A DNA stretch of 64,000 nucleotides, taken from the NCBI RefSeq assembly GCF_001590725.1, contig NZ_LQXR01000011.1, positions 1 to 64,000 on the forward strand. Direction: 5' to 3'. This document shows positions 1 through 9,469 of this stretch, in pieces (within the stretch, counting starts at the first letter, position 1; each line of letters begins with the position of its first letter). This DNA is from Snodgrassella sp. CFCC 13594 (GTDB taxonomy: Bacteria; Pseudomonadota; Gammaproteobacteria; Burkholderiales; Neisseriaceae). A program made the translations under genes and the position numbers. Below the pieces are notes generated by a model. It had not been told where the DNA came from and did no database searches. It saw nothing but the letters and a program-made list of their open reading frames with translations.

Positions 1-1
1 A

Positions 2-724
2 GCAGGTACGGCTTCTGAAATGACGCGCTTTACCATTATTACGGATGAAGAACGCCACGTTAAAATGGCCATTGTTGATAAACATGTTACACCGTATCTT
101 TCAGTCAATGACCCTGCTCTGATGATGGGTATGCCTGCCTCTTTGACTGCTGCTACCGGTATGGATGCGCTGACCCATGCAATTGAAGCTTACGTCTCTA
201 CTGCCGCCAATCCAATTACGGATGCTTGTGCTGTGAAGGCTATGGAGTTGATTGCAATCAATTTACCGATCGTGGTTACTGATCCTAAAAATACTCTGGC
301 TCGGGAGCAAATGGCCTATGCAGAATTTTTGGCAGGGATGGCGTTTAATAACGCCTCATTAGGTTATGTACACGCAATGGCGCACCAGTTAGGAGGGTTT
401 TATAACCTACCTCATGGTGTATGCAACGCATTACTTTTGCCGCACGTTGAAGCATTTAATTTAAGCGCGGCCAAGGAAAGATTAGATGAAGTGGGTCTCA
501 TTTTAGGTGCCAATAATGCAGAGTTGAAAGACCTTGACGTCATCAGTGCCATTAAGAAGTTAGCTGCTATAGTGGGTATTCCTAAGTCTTTACGTGAGTT
601 GGGTGTAAAAGAAGAAGATTTTGAGATACTTGCTGAGAATGCGATGAAAGATGTTTGTGGTTTAACCAACCCGATTCAACCTACTAAAGAGCAGGTTATT
701 GGCATTTTTAAAGCTGCATACTAA
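2..724 (+). CDS. Iron-containing alcohol dehydrogenase, C-terminal part (5' end outside window)
   Basis: The reading frame is open from base 2 and encodes about 240 residues, so the N-terminal NAD-binding half lies upstream. The visible part begins with [13 protein letters not shown] sequence, typical of the middle of group III (iron-dependent) alcohol dehydrogenases such as FucO, YiaY and AdhB. The four expected metal ligands can be seen: Asp and His in the GMDALTHA segment (nt 164 and 176), then His at nt 371 and His at nt 413, 14 residues apart as in FucO. The family oxidises or reduces short-chain alcohols and aldehydes in the cytoplasm with NAD(H). The exact substrate cannot be told. A clear terminator follows the stop codon. 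Confidence 0.9.
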   Translation, partial: AGTASEMTRFTIITDEERHVKMAIVDKHVTPYLSVNDPALMMGMPASLTAATGMDALTHAIEAYVSTAANPITDACAVKAMELIAINLPIVVTDPKNTLAREQMAYAEFLAGMAFNNASLGYVHAMAHQLGGFYNLPHGVCNALLLPHVEAFNLSAAKERLDEVGLILGANNAELKDLDVISAIKKLAAIVGIPKSLRELGVKEEDFEILAENAMKDVCGLTNPIQPTKEQVIGIFKAAY

Positions 725-751
725 CCCTTTACTGGTACCGGATTTCGACTC

Positions 752-784
752 AACACCATCTTCTTGATGGTGTTTATTTTTTTA
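752..784 (+). terminator. Rho-independent terminator of the alcohol dehydrogenase
   Basis: A perfect 9-bp stem, AACACCATC / GATGGTGTT, with loop TTCTT is followed by a run of T. It lies 28 bases after the stop codon of the dehydrogenase. Confidence 0.85.
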
Positions 785-818
785 GTAGATCCTTCAAGAT
801 GATCCCTCTCTACATTAA

Positions 819-932
819 ATACTGGGCACTTATTTAAAGCGGGAGGATTACCCTACTGCACTAGTGGGTGCACCTATTCTTCTCGGATTTGCTCTGAAAG
901 TGCCACTGACTGCATCTATTTTTGTATTGTAA
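819..932 (+). pseudogene. Possible 37-residue remnant of a membrane protein
   Basis: The 350-base gap between the alcohol dehydrogenase and the next gene holds the terminator and this short open stretch bounded by stops. Its translation (REDYPTALVGAPILLGFALK and a further hydrophobic segment) looks like protein rather than random AT-rich DNA and could be the tail of a lost transporter. There is no start codon and I cannot name the family. The rest of the gap shows nothing I recognise. Confidence 0.2.
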
Positions 933-1074
933 TTATCTAGATTTACCCCTACATATTTATTCTATTCCCAATTTGTTTATGTTTTCTGAGTGCCGTGCCA
1001 ATTTGACATTTCTGTAATCAAATACATCCGTCTATTTTAAAACTAAAATAAATTGATTTTTCGCACCCCATGAA

Positions 1075-1359
1075 TTAAATATTTTCTTCATCAATTAATT
1101 TTTTAATTTTTCTTTTTAAATCGTTAATTTCATCATGGTAAATCATAATTGCACCTAAATAGCCCATACCCAGCATCATTGCTGTCACAAACCCACCCGC
1201 AATTGACATTACATTTTTTATAAAAATACCTACTATAAAAAAAAGAATACAGATGGACAAAGATACATAGAAAAATATACGGATTTTTTGGTATTCATGT
1301 TCTTTCTTTTTAAGCGTACTTAATAACTCATTAACATGACTGCTATTTATATTCATCAT
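1075..1359 (-). CDS. Small hypothetical membrane protein, 94 aa
   Basis: The protein has a charged N-terminus rich in Lys and Glu (residues 1-25), two predicted membrane segments (about residues 27-47 and 52-74, the second with Gly-rich GGFVTAMMLGMGYLG), and a highly charged Lys/Glu tail. AGGAC sits a short distance upstream of the double ATG, which supports the start. AT content is higher than in the core genes nearby. I do not recognise a family. Its position between a metabolic gene and a broken umuC suggests accessory DNA. Confidence 0.6.
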   Translation of the reverse strand: MMNINSSHVNELLSTLKKKEHEYQKIRIFFYVSLSICILFFIVGIFIKNVMSIAGGFVTAMMLGMGYLGAIMIYHDEINDLKRKIKKLIDEENI

Positions 1360-1508
1360 TTATAAATGTCCTGACTATCAATTAATTAAGTTTCTTAAAA
1401 TTAAGGACTAAGTGCCAAATACGATCCATTCCTTGTTTTTAATATTGCACAAAGATGCCCTAATCTATTCAATAATCCCACAATCTCTTTTTATCTGCCA
1501 ATAATAGG

Positions 1509-2460
1509 TTATTCATGCCAAAGGGTTGTAAAACAAGGGCTCAACTCATCTCTGGTCAGAGTCCAACCATGCGCGAGCAATTCGGAAGCCAATTTCATGG
1601 AGTGACGACCAAATTTACTTGCGATTCCTTCCCAGGCATTCATTAAGTTGAGATTACCAGTATTTTCAGGCAGCCAGAAGTCATGTTGCCTGAATGCCTG
1701 TGCTGGTTCAATGCCACTCAGCTCAATTCCACACTTCTTGTATTCATAGCCTTGTCGAAAAACAGCCTTTAGAAGCAATTGAGCCACTTGGTTGTGCGCG
1801 ATGGTGTCATTGCTACCTTGGGGTAAAACGATCTGTCTGTGGCCGCTGTAATTGGGTTAAATCTTCTCTGAAGCGGTTTGTGTAGATAAACACTGTAACG
1901 ATATGGGCTTGCGTTCTCTGTTCACGTAATTTTGCTGCCTCAGATGTAATGTGGTGGGTAATGGCTGACTGTAATGGTGCCAATTCTGTGATCATCTGGC
2001 CAAAACTGCGACTGCGAATCAGGTTTTGACACGTGTCTGCAGTTACATGCAAATCATCACAGGTAATGCCTTGCATTTCTCGTTGTGTTCGCTCAACCAC
2101 TATGCCAAACTGCTGGCGCAAATTAGGCGTGTGGGCATTCACAAAATCCCATGCAGTCTTTATGCCCTGGTATTCTAATTTCTGACCGATGCGACGGCCG
2201 ATGCCCCATATCTCCGTCACAGGTTCACTTGCCAATGCTCTATGTTGTATATGTGTTGGCCAATCTGACCAGACCACCACCCCTTGAAAATGGCTTCTAT
2301 GTCGTTTAGCCAAGTGGTTGCAGAATTTAGCCAGTGTTTTCGTGGGCGCAATGCCGACACAGGTTGGAATGCCTACCCATTGCAGTACACGCTGCCGAAT
2401 GTCTAAACCCAGATGGCGTAGGTTGTCTATGCCACGCACATCGGCAAAACACTCATCAAT
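1509..2460 (-). pseudogene. umuC: DNA polymerase V catalytic subunit UmuC, N-terminally truncated and frameshifted
   Basis: Two minus-strand reading frames together match the C-terminal three quarters of UmuC, the Y-family translesion polymerase. The first (about 2460 to 1813) begins exactly at the catalytic segment YIDECFADVRG, contains the CVGIAPTKTLAKF region and the helix-hairpin-helix WGIGRRIG. The second (1787 to 1509) carries the usual LLKAVFRQGYEYKKCG tail. The frame changes near 1830-1850, within sequence that in the other frame reads QIVLPQGSNDT. The first 60 or so residues and umuD are absent: an in-frame stop lies at 2473-2475 in foreign, AT-rich DNA. A DUS 11-mer inside the gene (1665-1675) indicates it is native to the host. 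It cannot make an active polymerase. Confidence 0.85.
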
Positions 2461-2967
2461 GTAAAGGAAAGATTAAATGCTATGGACATGGCGGTATACT
2501 ACTGAAGGTGTACTTTAAACAAATCTTTCCAATGTCCATAGCAAGATTGAATTTGTTGCAAAAAAACCTTTTTATGTCCATTCCAATTGTACGAGAGTAA
2601 AAAAGTATCATACTGATTTACGCTCAAGTCTTTGATTTTATTTGATGGTATCAAAGCCTAGAAACAATAAAGATTCATATTGAATTGAGCTAGTATGAAA
2701 CTTACGAGTAATAAATCATCTTTCAGTATGAAGCTTTAAATAGTTGGTATGAAACTTAACCTTGGTGAAAAATGTAACCAATATTATGACTAAAATAATA
2801 AGTCTTTATTTTAAAGGATTACTTTATATTATTTTTTAGTCATAAAATATAAAAAAACTAGATCAAAATACAACCAAATAAGTCATAAAAAACCGATTTC
2901 ATTTTAAATCTATGGTTCAAATCGATAAAGCATTTGGTTCATTTCGATTATTAGATTAAAACAAGGC
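2461..2967. other. AT-rich left end of the element: inverted and direct repeats, no gene
   Basis: No convincing gene is present. The stretch holds an inverted repeat (GCTATGGACAT at 2479-2489 against ATGTCCATAGC at 2532-2542), a further ATGTCCAT at 2574, a small palindrome AGTATCATACT near 2605, and three direct copies of GTATGAAACTT-like sequence at 2693, 2726 and 2747. These could be recombinase-binding or regulatory sites of the element. Confidence 0.5.
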
Positions 2968-5900
2968 TTATGTCGAACACCAAACTTTTAGGTCAGCTCT
3001 TGTTGTTTTCTTTATGTACGATTCAGTACATGCCAATAACTTTGATATCTCTTCGGTAATAGCTGATTTACTTAAGCCAGGCTGAACAATTGTGACCTCT
3101 AATTTAATTGGCATCGTATTTGCCATATTTCTATATTTTTCTAAGTCAGCTAACTCACCTTTTACAAATCTACTAAAACCTTCAGATAGCCATTTATTGT
3201 TACGACCGTTGATATGTTTGAATAAGTGTTTTAGACCCGCATGTTTCCAACGTATAGAACGCTGAGCTTGTCCACAAACTTCATACATATCAGCTAATCT
3301 TCCACCAGCTTCAGGTGAACTTGAATATTTACAATGATATAACTTAGAATTATTTCGTTATTCTCTTGTCTTAAAGCGACGAGATCAGCAATTTCACCAC
3401 TGCCATCGTCATTAATTATTATTTCAAATTGATCTTGAATCATACTCAAAGTTTGAAATTGGACAGTATTTCTAGTTCGGGCTTTCCCCATTGATTCTTT
3501 AGTAATATCTACAGTCCAATTAATTTGATTCAAACCATCTACATCGAAGGTATTGTCTATTAAATTTATTTGAATCAAATAACAGTTATAACTCATTGAG
3601 CCATCAACATAATGGATCCTAACTGGATCTTTCACCATTTTTTCCTCGAAAGGAATAGTTGAACTATGAGTCTTAATAGATATTAAACTTCCTTCAATAT
3701 GTTCATACATGTAGCCTGAGGGAAATTGATCTGAAATATTTAAGCGATATAAACCAAAGAGATCTTCTGTATAGATTTTTATATAAAGTTGCTTAGATTC
3801 ATCCTTAAAAACGTCTAGATCAGCTAAAAACAAAGGAATTTCTGTCTGATCAAACAAAATATTTACTTTATCTTCAAATGCATTTTGTAGCGTTTCTCCC
3901 CATTCTGCAAACAGAGGGGAATATTTATACGCTTTATCGATTCGAATTGGTTTTAAAAAGTCTTTAACTAAATTATTCACATCTATTTCATCTTCAGAGT
4001 GAATTTTATCCCAAACATTCTGACTCCATTCTTGCCAATCAACAAGATTCCCTGCTTTTGGTGACCAAATCTTTCCTTTCTTTTGTGAACATCCCCAAAC
4101 TACTCTATCTCCATTCTCATAACCTAAAACAGCAATGTTATTAAGCTCAGAACTGCTTTTTTCAATTTGAGATAAACCATCTGTAACATTTGGACCAAAA
4201 AACTGTGTAAAACTAATCGCACCGACTTGGGATGAACCTAAGTTTTTAACTAATGGGAGTTGAACATTATCTAATACTTTAAAGATAGTCTCACCAGTAA
4301 TTTGAATAGTATTCTCACCACAAATAACTTTGGCTATGTCTTCAGTTTTAAATGCATCATGATCATTCGAATAAACAAAAACAGCTTCTCTTTCTTCATC
4401 CCAATTTAGTATAAAAATATAGTGATTGGTATCATCAATATCTTCAAACTTTCCCCAATTCACTGGGGTATTTCTAACCCCTAAAATAATTAAGATTTTG
4501 TTTTCGTTTGATATAACATGCCATGTTTGAGCAAATCTTAAATTTAAATTTTCAAGTGAACTAATATCCCATTTCTGACATTCGGTTTTAAACAGCATAG
4601 CTGAACAAGATGGTCGTAAATTCCATAAAGAGATTTGTTTATCTAGCCCTCCATTACCTCTTAAGGAATCAATAACATCTTGAAGTTTAATTTCATTATT
4701 AATTCTTTCTTCTGACAATCTTTTAAGAATTAAATCCCAATTTGCATCTTGTGCATATAGCTTTTGCAAACCTCCTTGAATATCAACATCTGCAATGTTT
4801 GCAATTGCTGAGGCATTTCCAATTGGAGTATTACTTGATGATCGAGTAAATCGACCAATGAATTGTAATGTAATAGCTAAACTTTTATGTTGATCATGCA
4901 ATGCAGCAATTTTTAAATTTGGAAGATCATATCCTTCACCTAACATATCTACACAAATGACTATACGTGAATGTCTAGTTTTGAGTTCTTCTAGCTTTTG
5001 ATTGTTTTGTGATGATGTTAAACCTGAATGGACAACAATTGGATTAAATTCTGGCGCTATAGATTGATAAATTGCTAATAATTTCTCAGCTTTAGGTTTT
5101 TCATTTACTCTAGCCATTACCAAATGATCGTAATTCTGAGAAATATCAGATCTAAGTTGTTCTACGGCTTTATTGGCTATAGCGATATCTGATTCTTTTA
5201 AATCATATTCTTTAATCGGTTTTAAACTTATTTTTTTGAAATATCCATCTTCCTGCGCCTCTCCAAGACTGTAATTGAAAACTATTTTTCCACCTAAGTC
5301 TTTACCGTCATTTCTGAAAGGGGTTGCAGTAAACTGTATAACTCTCTTATCTTTGAAGTTTTCACGAATATTATTCCAAGTCGAGGCAGCAACATGATGT
5401 GCCTCATCAATGAATAAATGGGTACAGAGTTCAAATAATTTTAATTTTGCAGCCTGAGATGAATGGTTTAATATTGAGGCTGTAGCAATAATTACATTCG
5501 AAGATTCAATAATCTCAATTGCTTCTTCCTCAGTTTTTAAACCATGCTTAACTAAAAAAACAGCAGGATAATTTATAATTTTAGGTATAACACCTAAATC
5601 AGCTAAACATCCAAATGTAGTAAACTTTTTAAAAATTTGTTGGCGTAACGAATCTGAAGGTACAAGAATAAGGACTTTTGAGCATTGCTGGGAAACAACA
5701 GTTGCTAACATGGTTTCCGTTTTACCTGTTCCTGTCGGAAGAATAACTGTTAGCGGAGTAAAATCTTTTTTAGAAGTAAATTTTGAAGCTATTGCATGTA
5801 AAGCACCAATTTGAGGAGGTCTAAGACCTTTTAGCCCTGAAGTCGGATTATCTTGTTTATACTGAAATTGGTTATTCCAGCTTGCGGTTATTTCAGTTGG

Positions 5901-6218
5901 TGATAGGAGGGTGAGGGGAACTTGTATCCATGAAAGCTTAGTATATTCATTGATAGACTCTAAATTAGTATCTACTGATAATTTTAATATTGGAACATCA
6001 TTAATTATCTCGGCTCGTTTATTCCATTGTTTAATATAAATAACATCAAAAGGTGTATCTAAATCAGTCAAAATCTTCCAGTAATTTTTATTTTCAGTAT
6101 CAAGTTCTACAAAAGCATTGATAATCGTTTCAGGCAGTCCTATCTGTTGCATATAATTTGATGCAATTTTTTTTCTTGCTAATTCATACTGAGGCAGTTT
6201 TAGGGTTATTCTTGTCAT
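2968..6218 (-). pseudogene. Large DEAD/DEAH-box SF2 helicase, about 1083 aa when one frameshift is repaired
   Basis: The first frame (974 codons, 6218 to 3294) has all superfamily 2 helicase motifs: PPQIGAL Q-like motif (residues 134-140), Walker A PTGTGKT (161-167), DEAH (271-274), TATP (297-300), motif V VDMLGEGYDLPN (423-434) and motif VI QFIGRFTRS (452-460). About 600 residues of uncharacterised C-terminal sequence follow. The tail of this frame (after LSY) is out of register: the other frame reads YHCKYSSSPEAGGRLAD straight into MYEVCGQAQRSIRWKH and on to VQPGLSKSAITEE, ending at 2968. One missing base near 3339 (AA to A) explains the break. The family is ATP-driven and probably acts on nucleic acid; such large helicases are common in mobile and defence loci, but a defence role here is inference. 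The gene is cargo of the recombinase element, 254 bases downstream of the recombinases. The ATG at 6218 follows an AT-rich leader. Confidence 0.8.
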
Positions 6219-6472
6219 GTTACTAATTTCATAAAATTAAAGTAATAAAATATTTATATAATAAAATTATTAAGTTAACAACTATTAATTGGATGTAGAC
6301 TTCTCTAAAATTTGTTCTTGAATACAATCCATCTATAATTTAATTTAGCCAAGAATTTCTATTTTTTTGCATACTGATAAATCAATTTTTTTTAATAATG
6401 TTATCTTAATTATTTACAATAAGGCTTTGTTCATTTTCTAACAAACGCTTTTTATCTTAATTTGATAAAAGG
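6219..6472. other. AT-rich spacer upstream of the helicase gene
   Basis: No gene seen. It separates the recombinase pair from the helicase on the same strand and is very rich in A+T, so it probably holds the helicase promoter. I could not pick one with confidence. Confidence 0.4.
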
Positions 6473-7815
6473 TTAAACGTCGTTTTGTTGATGAAAACGC
6501 GTAATTTCTACCATAGCTATTTGTGGATGCGGGTTGGTATATACGTGCATCAAAGTTTGCACTGTATGTTGTGCCAATTCTGCAACCTGCTCAGGATTAT
6601 GGCCCATCCGAAGCAACCAGTTAATTCTCGTTCTTCGTAGTGTTTTAGGACTCACCATTGGTATACTATATTCTCGACAGATACGTCTAATGTTTGTAAA
6701 TTGAGGTGCCTTTTCCAGAATGCGTCCTCCGTTGCGTATCAGCGGAAAAAGCAAGCTATCGGACTCATCCGAAAACCATTCAGAACGCCATTTGATATAA
6801 CGCTCGAACCACTCTCGATAACTGGTAAAGATTTCGAATAGGACTTCTCCTCCACGGCGCTTTTTATAAGTACGTACTTGATAGCCATCTAGGTGACTAG
6901 TGTAATGAAACTGATCAATTCGTAAAGTGTGAGCCTGCTGGAGATTCAGACCAGTTTGGGAGATAAACATTAGTAATTCACACTCAATCCGTAAGTTAAC
7001 GATGGGAAAGCGAGTTGCAGTGTCCGATCTTCATCGTGTGCATTACGTGCCACTAAAGAAGCATTTATTTGTGCTTGGCTTTTGGGTTTAGTGTTACGCA
7101 TGGCTGCTTTTTTGGGATTGAGATAGCCCGACCAAATTTCTAACACTTGACCAGAATGCAATGAAACACAAACTGGAAGAGGGGCCATTATCCTTTCCCA
7201 AGTTAATGCTTCACATATATCTGCTAGAACATGCCCGAATGTGAAAGTGATTTGCAAATTTTGTTTATCCGCTTTGCTTGTTTGTACCTTAGCTTTATTC
7301 CTTGGCTTGCGGATACGAGTACTCTTACTAAGGCTTGCTTGACGATTTAATACTCGATCTAGCATCGTTGCTGTGAGTCTAGTTAGATCATATAGAGATC
7401 CATCACTGAAATTTGGTCTGCTTTTATGACATTGGAGCAAATAATCCGTCCAACGAATAAAAATGCTGGCCGCCGTATCAAGACTAAAATATACGTTTTC
7501 TAAATCAACCCATGCAAAGAGTTTTCGTAATGCTTGAATTTTATTTAGAGCTGAAAACCGACTTCCTCCACCAATAAGATCGTCAGTTATATGTTCATGT
7601 AATCGCTTCACTAATTCTAAGCGCTCTGGCAATAGACTGCCTAGGTCTCCTCGCGAGATTTGTTGATGTACATATTTCACCTTAGCTCCGGCACCACCAA
7701 GAAATAGCCACGGCTGAAGATCCCATGGTGTTTCAGATGTACCATATTCAAGCATGGGAAAAGTAAGATCAAATTTAGAGTTATTCATCGTATGGTGTTC
7801 CAACGCGAAACCCAC
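6473..7815 (-). pseudogene. Second tyrosine recombinase of the element, about 447 aa when one frameshift is repaired
   Basis: Two minus-strand frames, 281 codons (7815 to 6970) and 165 codons (6970 to 6473), meet at a TAATG overlap. The first holds the N-terminal arm-binding and core-binding part. The second holds the catalytic part with KTLRRTRINWLL (the HxxR region, with Lys in place of His), AELAQHTVQTLMHVYTNP (His and the nucleophile Tyr). The usual TGxR of box I reads TGLN, so the first catalytic Arg may be missing or displaced to the TLR eight residues later. Restoring one A near 6974-6977 joins the frames as SVKLLMFISQTG. Alternatively the two could be separate, translationally coupled proteins. 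The start overlaps the upstream recombinase gene by 35 bases. Confidence 0.7.
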
Positions 7816-9070
7816 TAAATGCCTTCATAAAATTATTTGAAATCGCTTTTTTGATTGGAAGGGCTTGTATGAATCGGATGTATTTGAAGGTGGTAGCTTC
7901 AGAGTTAGGTGCATGAAGCAATGCATAGCTGACCGTTGCAATTACAATAGCTACATCATCACAAACTGATAGTGCCAAACGAGCTAACTCAGTACCAAAG
8001 GTACAACGTGACTGATGGAAGCGAAATTTACGTAATACCGGTAATCCAGCTTTGACACCCTGCTTTCGAAACATAGACATTTCAACATTAATAGCAGATG
8101 ATTGATCACTACCTCGCCTACCATAAGCGTTCCCAAATCGAGTTAAAAACAGCAGATTGCGATTCTCTGGTAAAGCTTTCACTTCTCTTTCTAATCTTCT
8201 ACAACCTAGTGCATACTTCAGTAGTTCATCACGCAAAATCTCAGGTATCCAGACTTCACCTGTCACCCCGAATTTCGTATGTACTTTTGGAACTGCAGCT
8301 GGGCCAACTGCAATACGCAAGAGCCCTTTAGCGTAAGGGTCAGGAGTGGCTTGTTCCAAAGATTGAATTTTGAGATCGCAGATACTACCGAGACGCATTC
8401 CAGTAAAAAAACCTAATGCCAACATTAGATACAGCTCAGGCGTGGAGTTTTTTAAGGCAAAGTTCAAAATTGCATCACGATCAGTTTCTGAAACTGGCAA
8501 CAATCCGTCTTCTAAAGTTTGGCCTAGACGCTTACGATTTGGGATGCTGAGATTGGTTGTAGTGCCGTTGATAGTTCGTTCAAAACCTACTCGATCAAAG
8601 TGCTTAATAATGTAGGACTTCTCACGCCAGAGTTCAATGTATGGAGACAGAAGGTCCTTATCTTTTGCCCACCTATAGAACATTATGCAATTACGCATAT
8701 ATTCAGATGCGGTAGATGGGCTAATCTGACCTGTATCACGCATCTTGATTAGCCTCCCTCGATATATGACTAGACAACGATCAGCTTTACGGGTAGGAAA
8801 TTCAAACCATTGCAAATCATACAACTCAAGAAATTTAGCATAATTGAGAAGACCATTCATATTACTGGCAACAGTCTTCAATGACGCATCACCTGTCGTT
8901 ACCCGCTCTACAGCCCATAAGTTTGCCTCTCTCCAGGGTAAACCGTCTGCCCAAAAGATTTGGGGTAAGTCTTTAATGGTGGGAATGCTGCTACTGGGGG
9001 AATATGTAACAGTATTCTCTTTGCGTACGAGGTAATGAGGAACAAAGTAAATGCGTTCTAATGTCGCCAT
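7781..9070 (-). CDS. Tyrosine recombinase / site-specific integrase, 429 aa
   Basis: This is an intact phage-integrase-family recombinase. A SAM-like core-binding domain covers about residues 45-145 (ASNMNGLLNYAKFLELYDLQ). The catalytic domain has all key residues: Arg226 in TGMRLGSI, His352 and Arg355 in FHQSRCTFGTELA, His386 in LLHAPNSE and the nucleophile Tyr397 in TTFKYIRF. It cuts and rejoins DNA through a phosphotyrosine intermediate and is probably the main mobility enzyme of the element. It is the first gene of the recombinase pair, overlapping the next by 35 bases. A palindrome lies 24 bases upstream of its start. Confidence 0.85.
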   Translation of the reverse strand: MATLERIYFVPHYLVRKENTVTYSPSSSIPTIKDLPQIFWADGLPWREANLWAVERVTTGDASLKTVASNMNGLLNYAKFLELYDLQWFEFPTRKADRCLVIYRGRLIKMRDTGQISPSTASEYMRNCIMFYRWAKDKDLLSPYIELWREKSYIIKHFDRVGFERTINGTTTNLSIPNRKRLGQTLEDGLLPVSETDRDAILNFALKNSTPELYLMLALGFFTGMRLGSICDLKIQSLEQATPDPYAKGLLRIAVGPAAVPKVHTKFGVTGEVWIPEILRDELLKYALGCRRLEREVKALPENRNLLFLTRFGNAYGRRGSDQSSAINVEMSMFRKQGVKAGLPVLRKFRFHQSRCTFGTELARLALSVCDDVAIVIATVSYALLHAPNSEATTFKYIRFIQALPIKKAISNNFMKAFSGFRVGTPYDE

Positions 9071-9093
9071 TCTAGACTCCTAAAAGGATAAAA

Positions 9094-9107
9094 ATGTCTA
9101 TAGACAT
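9094..9107. promoter_or_regulatory. Perfect 14-bp palindrome upstream of the recombinase genes
   Basis: ATGTCTATAGACAT is a perfect palindrome 24 bases upstream of the first recombinase start. The core CTATAGACAT differs by one base from CTATGGACAT at 2480-2489 at the other end of the element, in the same orientation. It could be a recombinase-binding site, an operator for the recombinase genes, or both. Confidence 0.45.
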
Positions 9108-9207
9108 CACTTTTAAGTTTGGATGACCATACCATACAACTTATCCTTATCAATGGAGTATTGTTCAATATTCAAGTGATTCTATTCATGCTTAAGTAGG
9201 AAGACCC

Positions 9208-9465
9208 ATGATCACCGATACACACAAAACAGTGGAAACCCATAAGGTTGGGCCATCATGGTTGCCAACCATCAATGATTTCCCACATTACCGGCTCGTC
9301 CCCAGTAGTACTGAAACAGGCAAAAAATATTGCCTGTTTTTTTATGTCAGTCACGAAGGGTATTTGATTCTTGATAATGGCGTTCAGCGGTACCAGGCAA
9401 TACGGCATTTGCAACGGCTGTTGGAAACTGCTTGCTTCCCCATTTACGAAATAAGAGAAGGATGA
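9208..9465 (+). CDS. Hypothetical protein, 85 aa, first gene of a prophage remnant
   Basis: The ATG is preceded by a good ribosome-binding site (AGGAAG). The protein has no membrane segment or signal peptide; aromatic residues are frequent (HYRLVPSS, KYCLFFYVSHEGYL). I do not recognise the family. It ends four bases before the excisionase-like gene, so the two are probably co-transcribed with the integrase and share a phage or island origin. Confidence 0.55.
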   Translation: MITDTHKTVETHKVGPSWLPTINDFPHYRLVPSSTETGKKYCLFFYVSHEGYLILDNGVQRYQAIRHLQRLLETACFPIYEIREG

Positions 9466-9469
9466 ATTT

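Larger units (their letters stand above)
2461..9107 (-). mobile_element. Tyrosine-recombinase mobile element with helicase cargo, inserted in umuC
   Basis: The segment is much richer in A+T than its surroundings, contains no uptake sequences, interrupts umuC at the left, and carries two overlapping tyrosine recombinase genes and one large helicase gene, all on the minus strand. Related motifs occur at both ends: GCTATGGACAT at 2479-2489 and the palindrome ATGTCTATAGACAT at 9094-9107. The layout recalls Tn554-like or other multi-recombinase elements. I cannot assign a named family. The right boundary is inferred only from the palindrome and the start of a different gene set at 9208. The N-terminal part of umuC is not found on the right side, so a simple insertion is not proven. 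Confidence 0.55.

Noticed and set aside
3289..3293. Short gene after the helicase (106 codons ending at 2968) as a separate partner protein
   Set aside because: The other frame reads without interruption from YHCKYSS into this stretch, so it is the C-terminus of the helicase.
2461..9107. Calling the element a RIT element or Tn554 outright
   Set aside because: RIT elements have three recombinases and Tn554 has a third small tnpC gene; only two recombinases are visible here.
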